DNA of 27,426 nt from VGWB01 sp964480945 (GTDB taxonomy: Bacteria > Bacteroidota > Ignavibacteria > UBA10030), in assembly GCA_964480945.1 (NCBI GenBank), contig CAYZRX010000055.1, forward strand, positions 1-27,426, read 5' to 3'. A model generated the notes under the pieces. The model did not search any database. It worked only from the letters and a program-made list of their open reading frames with translations, and was not told the DNA's origin. The position numbers were made by a program, and so were the translations under genes. Shown piece by piece: positions 23,520 to 27,426 of this stretch (its first letter is position 1; every line of letters starts with the position of its first letter).

Positions 23520-24091
23520 CAGTTGACTCGCTTGATGGTGCAGCCGAAAGCTTTCGTCGAGACGACGGTCACAGGTTTGCCTGTCAGGATTTCATCCAGC
23601 GCTGCTCGAAGATCTTTCGATTTCACCCTGCTCTCGCGCTGCGCGTCGTCAATTCGCCCGTGATAGAGTATCTCGAAGTCCGAATTGAGAACATAGATCT
23701 CCGGCGTCACGCCCGCGCCGAGCTTGTCCGCAATGACGTTGTTCCAGTCCTTCAGGATGGGGAACTCGAATCCGTGTTCCTTCGCATGGTTCTTGATCTC
23801 CTCCACGCTCTCCTGCTTGTTCGAATTGAGGGCCACGAACGAGACGCCCTTCTTCGAATAGTCGTTGTAGAGATCGACCATTCTCGCGTTGTAGGCATTG
23901 GAGACAGGGCACTGCGTGCCGATGAACATCAGGACGATCGCCTTGGACTTCGCGTAGTCCGACAGGGAATGCCTCGCGCCGTTGTAATCCTCGAGCGTGA
24001 AGTTCTCCACTTTCTTCCCCTCGTTCTTTGCGAGCAGCCCGACGCTGAGCAGCGCGCCGAGGAGGACGAAGGCAATCAGTTTTGTTCGCAT
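23519..24091 (-). CDS. Exported redoxin-family protein with a CPVS active site
   Basis: A 190-residue thioredoxin-fold protein of the AhpC/TSA-redoxin type. It has a signal peptide (1-21) and the conserved active-site segment FIGTQCPVSNAYN. There Cys61 is followed by Ser64 instead of a second Cys. Cis-Pro130 lies in GVTPEIYVL, and a lone Cys184 in the end motif FGCTIKR. Cys61 and Cys184 could form the working disulfide. Three starts overlap (GTG 24100, ATG 24097, ATG 24091). ATG 24091 was chosen because AAAGG lies eight bases before it. It sits 80 bp after the S9 peptidase and is directly followed by the TlpA-like gene, which may reduce it. A peroxidase or disulfide-exchange function is inference. 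Confidence 0.85.
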   Translation of the reverse strand: MRTKLIAFVLLGALLSVGLLAKNEGKKVENFTLEDYNGARHSLSDYAKSKAIVLMFIGTQCPVSNAYNARMVDLYNDYSKKGVSFVALNSNKQESVEEIKNHAKEHGFEFPILKDWNNVIADKLGAGVTPEIYVLNSDFEILYHGRIDDAQRESRVKSKDLRAALDEILTGKPVTVVSTKAFGCTIKRVN

Positions 24092-24171
24092 AGGCATCAC
24101 CTTTCTCAGTAGAGTTGTGGTTAGAGGACATTCATAAGACGCCGCTCGCGCTGAAAGGATTTACTCGCGGC

Positions 24172-26580
24172 TCATCGCAGTTCGCCGACAGCCGGCTTGT
24201 TCTTCACGTACATGTCCGCCCAGTCGAACATCTCCGCCAGGACGTCCAGGACCGATTCTCTTGCCGAATAACCGTGGCTCTCATATGGCAATAAAACAAG
24301 CCGGGCCGTGCCCCCGTTCCCCTTGATCGCCTCAAACATACGTTCCGATTGAATAGGGAACGTGCCCGAATTATTGTCCGCCTCGCCGTGAATCAGCAAA
24401 ATTGGCTCGTTGATCTTCTCGGCGTGCATGAACGGCGAGACCTTCATATAAAGGTCGGGGGCCTCCCAGAAGGACCGGCGTTCGCTCTGGAATCCGAACG
24501 GGGTCAGGGTACGGTTGTACGCTCCGCTCCGTGCGATCCCGGCAGCGAAAAGGTCCGAGTGAGCCAGGAGGTTGGCCGTCATGAACGCGCCATAGCTGTG
24601 CCCTCCCACCAGGGTCCGTCTCGGGTCGATGACCCCCATCGAGTCAAGCTTGTCGATCGCCGCTTTCGCCGAGGCGACGATCTGCTCGACGAACGTGTTG
24701 TTCATCGTCTCCGGGTCGCCCACCACGGGCATCGTCGCGTCCATCAACACTGCGTATCCCTGCGTGACGAAGAACAGCGGCGAAGGTCCGCGCAGAAACG
24801 TGAACGAGTTCGGAGAGCCTCGCACCTGTCCGGCCGTTCCAGGATCCGAATACTCGAGCGGATAGGCCCACACCACCAGTGGGAGCCTCGTCCCAGACCG
24901 ATACCGGGGCGGGAGATACAGCGTGCCTGAGAGAGGTACGCCATCTGACCGCGTGTACTTAACGAGCTCCTTCTTCATGCCGGTCAGCTGCGGAGCGGGA
25001 TCTTTGAATGCGGTGAGGCTGCGCCGGGAACGCGACTTGAGGTCAACGACATAGTAGTTAGGGACTTCCGTCGCCGTCTCGTACCGCGTCACGATCGCGG
25101 AGCGCGAATTCTTCACGAACGAGACAAATCGCTCAAGGCTCTTCCCGTCCGATCGATACAGGCGCTCTTTCTTCAAGGTCACCAGGTTCATCCTGTCGAG
25201 GAACGGCCGGTCACCCTGTTCCGACGCCCCGCTGCCGCTCAGATAGATCCAATCGCCATCCTGCAGCATGACCCGCTCGCCATCCGGACGCACCTCGTAC
25301 ACCGGCCGGCCGGGATCGTGGTACGCGTCCCTCACATTGAGATCAAACAGGACCTTCCTGCTGGACACGGGTTTCGCCAGGCTCAGGAAGGCCGACGTCC
25401 TCCATCGACGAGCGCGATCGTACTCGGTCAGGATCGCTTCATCACGCTTCGCGGTCCAGTCGAACCCCGCGAATCGATTCTCGACCTTGACGACTTCCGC
25501 CGGCGATCCGTCGAAGGGGGCGGCGAGCGACATCACCTTGTCGCGTTGTGGGACTTTGGCCAGAGGATCCCCTCCGTCGAGGGCCTCCACCCAGAGGAGT
25601 TTTGCCGGGTAAAGAGGCTGCCATTCGACATAGCGCGGACCGGTCGGCACACCTTGTGTCGGGACATCGTCCGAGATGCCCAGATCCGCGATCGTCCTGA
25701 TGACCGTTCCTCGCGGGTCCCAGACTTCCGTCCGCCGGGCAAAGAGATAATAGGGGACTCGATGGGAGAACGGCTCTTGGATCGCGGTTACCAGAAGATA
25801 CTTTTCGTCAGGCGAGAATGCTCCGGAGACTATCAGCGAGGGCCCCCCGATCTTCGTCACGAGTCCTGTTGCAGAATTCACAACCGCGAGCTGGTTCTCG
25901 GCGTAGAAGTGGAAGAGCTTTTCGTCGTACGCATTCTTCAGCATATCTTCATACGTCCAGACTTTCGAGACCTTTCCTGCCGCCTCTTCGATGTCGGGTC
26001 CGATCGGAACCTTCGGAGCCTCAGGCGCACGCCTGACGCCGTCCGGGACGAGCCGGACGAGGAGGCTCACATTGTCCGACATCCACTCGATGGGAGAGCC
26101 GAGGACGTCGTTGACGCGGACATTGGATATGGCGTGTGCCTTTCCCGTCGCAGCGTCGGCGACCCAGAGCTCAACGCCGGTGTGGCCGTCCCGCGTAAAC
26201 GCGAGCTTCGTGCCGTCGTTGGACCAGACGGGAATGCCGATTCTCGATCCCTCAGGCAGCTCGACACGCACCGTCTTCTCCCCGTCGATCCATCTGACGA
26301 CGATCCCGGTGTATTGGGTGAGGCGTTGGCGCGCGTTCAGTTCGGGGTCGATCCTGACCCCTGCCAGCCTGAGGAACGGCCGCGCCACGAGGCCGATGGG
26401 CGGATGAGGTTGATATTCCACCATGAGCAGTGCGTCGTTGCGGGGGCTGACCCGAACGAACGGTGTCGGCGGGGCGTCCAGAATATCGACAACCTCTTTG
26501 GGCGGAAGCTTGTAGGGCTCCTGGGCAAAGGCCGTGAGGGCGGCGATGACCAGCAGCGTCAGTGCGAGTGCTCGCTTCAT
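24172..26580 (-). CDS. Secreted S9 family serine peptidase (prolyl oligopeptidase / glutamyl endopeptidase-like)
   Basis: An 802-residue exported peptidase. Residues 1-19 are a signal peptide (ALTAFAQ end). An N-terminal beta-propeller-like region follows (about 35-530, with repeated blades such as PVWSNDGTKLAFTR and GAFSPDEKYLLVT). The C-terminal alpha/beta-hydrolase domain has nucleophile Ser662 in GGHSYGAFM, Asp735 in HGEADNNSG and His769 in YESHGYSAR. The stretch PVVGDPETMNNTFVEQIV is typical of the glutamyl-endopeptidase-like (S9D) branch. A signature AAAGGA lies eight bases before the ATG. It heads a probable operon with the two thioredoxin-fold genes. It probably degrades peptides in the periplasm or outside the cell; specificity is not certain. 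Confidence 0.93.
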   Translation of the reverse strand: MKRALALTLLVIAALTAFAQEPYKLPPKEVVDILDAPPTPFVRVSPRNDALLMVEYQPHPPIGLVARPFLRLAGVRIDPELNARQRLTQYTGIVVRWIDGEKTVRVELPEGSRIGIPVWSNDGTKLAFTRDGHTGVELWVADAATGKAHAISNVRVNDVLGSPIEWMSDNVSLLVRLVPDGVRRAPEAPKVPIGPDIEEAAGKVSKVWTYEDMLKNAYDEKLFHFYAENQLAVVNSATGLVTKIGGPSLIVSGAFSPDEKYLLVTAIQEPFSHRVPYYLFARRTEVWDPRGTVIRTIADLGISDDVPTQGVPTGPRYVEWQPLYPAKLLWVEALDGGDPLAKVPQRDKVMSLAAPFDGSPAEVVKVENRFAGFDWTAKRDEAILTEYDRARRWRTSAFLSLAKPVSSRKVLFDLNVRDAYHDPGRPVYEVRPDGERVMLQDGDWIYLSGSGASEQGDRPFLDRMNLVTLKKERLYRSDGKSLERFVSFVKNSRSAIVTRYETATEVPNYYVVDLKSRSRRSLTAFKDPAPQLTGMKKELVKYTRSDGVPLSGTLYLPPRYRSGTRLPLVVWAYPLEYSDPGTAGQVRGSPNSFTFLRGPSPLFFVTQGYAVLMDATMPVVGDPETMNNTFVEQIVASAKAAIDKLDSMGVIDPRRTLVGGHSYGAFMTANLLAHSDLFAAGIARSGAYNRTLTPFGFQSERRSFWEAPDLYMKVSPFMHAEKINEPILLIHGEADNNSGTFPIQSERMFEAIKGNGGTARLVLLPYESHGYSARESVLDVLAEMFDWADMYVKNKPAVGELR

Positions 26581-26706
26581 ATCGTTATTCCTTTATGAAG
26601 TGTAGAGGTGAGGAAGAGAAAAGGATGCGCTTCGGTGATGGCATGAGAACGGAAGAGTAGGAAAGAAGTTGCGCGTTGGCCTGTCGGACACAGAAGCGCC
26701 TGGGGA

Positions 26707-26735
26707 AACTTACAGAATTGACCTTCCGAAGTCAA
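26707..26735 (-). promoter_or_regulatory. Promoter of the S9 peptidase gene
   Basis: TTGACT (26735-26730) and TAAGTT (26712-26707, continuing TAAGTTTC) stand 17 bp apart on the minus strand. The second element matches TAnnTTTG at 7 of 8 positions. The start near 26700 gives a leader of about 120 nt. Confidence 0.5.
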
Positions 26736-26790
26736 CGCCCTAGATCGAGGAAAGCGTGCGGATTCGAGCTCGAATGCCTCAACCACGGTA

Positions 26791-26836
26791 AGTGACCGTC
26801 ACTCCAAACAGCATCCAAGCGTAAGTGACGGTCACT
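26791..26836. promoter_or_regulatory. Pair of 13-bp palindromic operator-like sites
   Basis: AGTGACCGTCACT (26791-26803) and AGTGACGGTCACT (26824-26836) are near-identical palindromes, each preceded by GTA. Their centres are 33 bp apart, about three helical turns, so a dimeric regulator could bind both on the same face. They lie about 60-100 bp upstream of the -35 of the S9 promoter. They may also control a gene to the right of the window. Confidence 0.5.
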
Positions 26837-27030
26837 TGCGCCTGATGAGATCCCCCACTCCCGCGCGTCAGGAGCATGATGATCCGCTGCGTGTAGCACG
26901 GCCCAATAGACAAGCGGCTCTGGGCCTCATCTCAAGAACACGATGCGGCATGCTGAACTTCTCCTGCTTTCTAAATCCCGCCAACGAGGGGGATCCCCGA
27001 GAGGCGCGAGATTAGCATCTGCACACACAA

Positions 27031-27133
27031 CCTGTCATGCCGAACTCGTTTCGGCATCCATCAAAAGTTTGAGGCAATTTCGGGGCACTGCCTCGTCTAG
27101 ACCCCGAACCAAGTTCGGGGTGACAGAACAGGC
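27031..27133. repeat. Dispersed hairpin repeat with three stems
   Basis: Three stems lie in a row. ATGCCGAA (27037-27044) pairs with 27050-27057. GAGGCA (27071-27076) pairs with TGCCTC (27089-27094). ACCCCGAAC (27101-27109) pairs with 27113-27121. The ends CCTGTCA and TGACAGaaCAGG are also inverted, and a run of seven T follows. The TGTCATGCCGAA start resembles common dispersed palindromes. No reading frame is supported. Confidence 0.6.
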
Positions 27134-27225
27134 TTTTTTTGAGCTGGCGTCTACAATCGTACCTCCATCTGAAACGTCAGCCGGTTGTCGACATCCCCAA
27201 GGATCTCATCCGCACCCAGCCTTTT

Positions 27226-27426
27226 CACCTCCCCTCCCCCGATGCGAGGGGACTCAGGGAAGGGTGGAGCCAACGGAGCCTTCGTCAAGCTTCACCCTCT
27301 CCATGCCTCCCCCATCAAGGGGGAGGTGAAGCTTGATCCTGAGACTGTCCGAAAGTACGATTGCTCACGAACCGGCCGAGTTCTACCTCCCGCTCCCTCG
27401 ACGGGAGGGGACTCAGGGGAGGGTGG
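27226..27426. repeat. Repeat cluster: two direct copies around a long inverted repeat
   Basis: A G/C-rich unit containing GAGGGGACTCAGGG(G/A)A occurs at 27226-27267 and again at 27384-27426, where the window cuts it off. Between the copies, TCAAGCTTCACC (27285-27296) and its perfect complement (27325-27336) flank a smaller hairpin CCTCCCCC/GGGGGAGG (27306-27313, 27319-27326). No gene is seen between 26837 and 27426. Confidence 0.6.

Noticed and set aside
25318..26598. Plus-strand open frame of 426 codons
   Set aside because: It is antisense to the S9 peptidase, with no recognisable domain.
26943..27329. Plus-strand open frame of 128 codons
   Set aside because: It runs through several palindromic repeats and shows no protein family features.

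Overview
The window is a gene-dense bacterial chromosome segment, G+C-rich by eye (not computed). It looks like the Bacteroidota/Ignavibacteriota side of the FCB group. The clearest clue is a secreted protein ending in a type IX secretion sorting domain with the NYPNPFNPST motif. Several promoters combine a TTGA(C/T)T box with a TAnnTT(T)G-like -10, as in Bacteroidota. No rRNA, tRNA, CRISPR array, insertion sequence or phage gene was recognised. The nearest genus cannot be named from sequence alone.

Layout, left to right. (1) 1-1781: the 3' part of an M28 zinc peptidase (+) and a Nudix hydrolase (-) converge on a bidirectional terminator. (2) 2048-5496: a pyruvate (2-oxo acid) dehydrogenase operon, E1-alpha, E1-beta and E2, with its own promoter and a strong terminator; no E3 is present. 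(3) 5432-5784: a nested hairpin repeat, then a structured leader. (4) 5785-8753: a four-gene ECF vitamin/micronutrient transporter (S, T, A, A') with overlapping genes. Its two ATPases carry complementary defects that fall in the same composite ATP site. (5) 8737-13382 (-): a lytic transglycosylase with five LysM domains and a type IX-secreted multidomain protein. (6) 13515-15062 (-): an acyl-CoA carboxylase carboxyltransferase subunit without its biotin carboxylase. (7) 15240-19472 (-): an adaptor and an HAE1-type RND efflux pump. (8) 19889-21303 (-): an ECF sigma factor, a zinc-finger anti-sigma factor and a membrane-anchored CpxP/CnrX-like protein, just upstream of the pump. (9) 21476-22582 (-): tRNA 2-thiouridylase MnmA. 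(10) 22959-26580 (-): two exported thioredoxin-fold proteins and a secreted S9 serine peptidase. (11) 26581-27426: non-coding sequence with a promoter, two operator-like palindromes and several dispersed hairpin repeats.

How the parts fit. Much of the window concerns the cell envelope: nutrient uptake, cell-wall cleavage, type IX secretion, efflux, thiol chemistry and extracellular proteolysis. Central carbon metabolism is represented by the dehydrogenase and the carboxyltransferase. The parts most worth pursuing are the asymmetric ECF transporter with its possibly switching leader, the sigma/anti-sigma/sensor trio beside a drug-type RND pump (an arrangement known from cnr metal-resistance loci), and a promoter pattern that recurs ahead of at least five transcription units.
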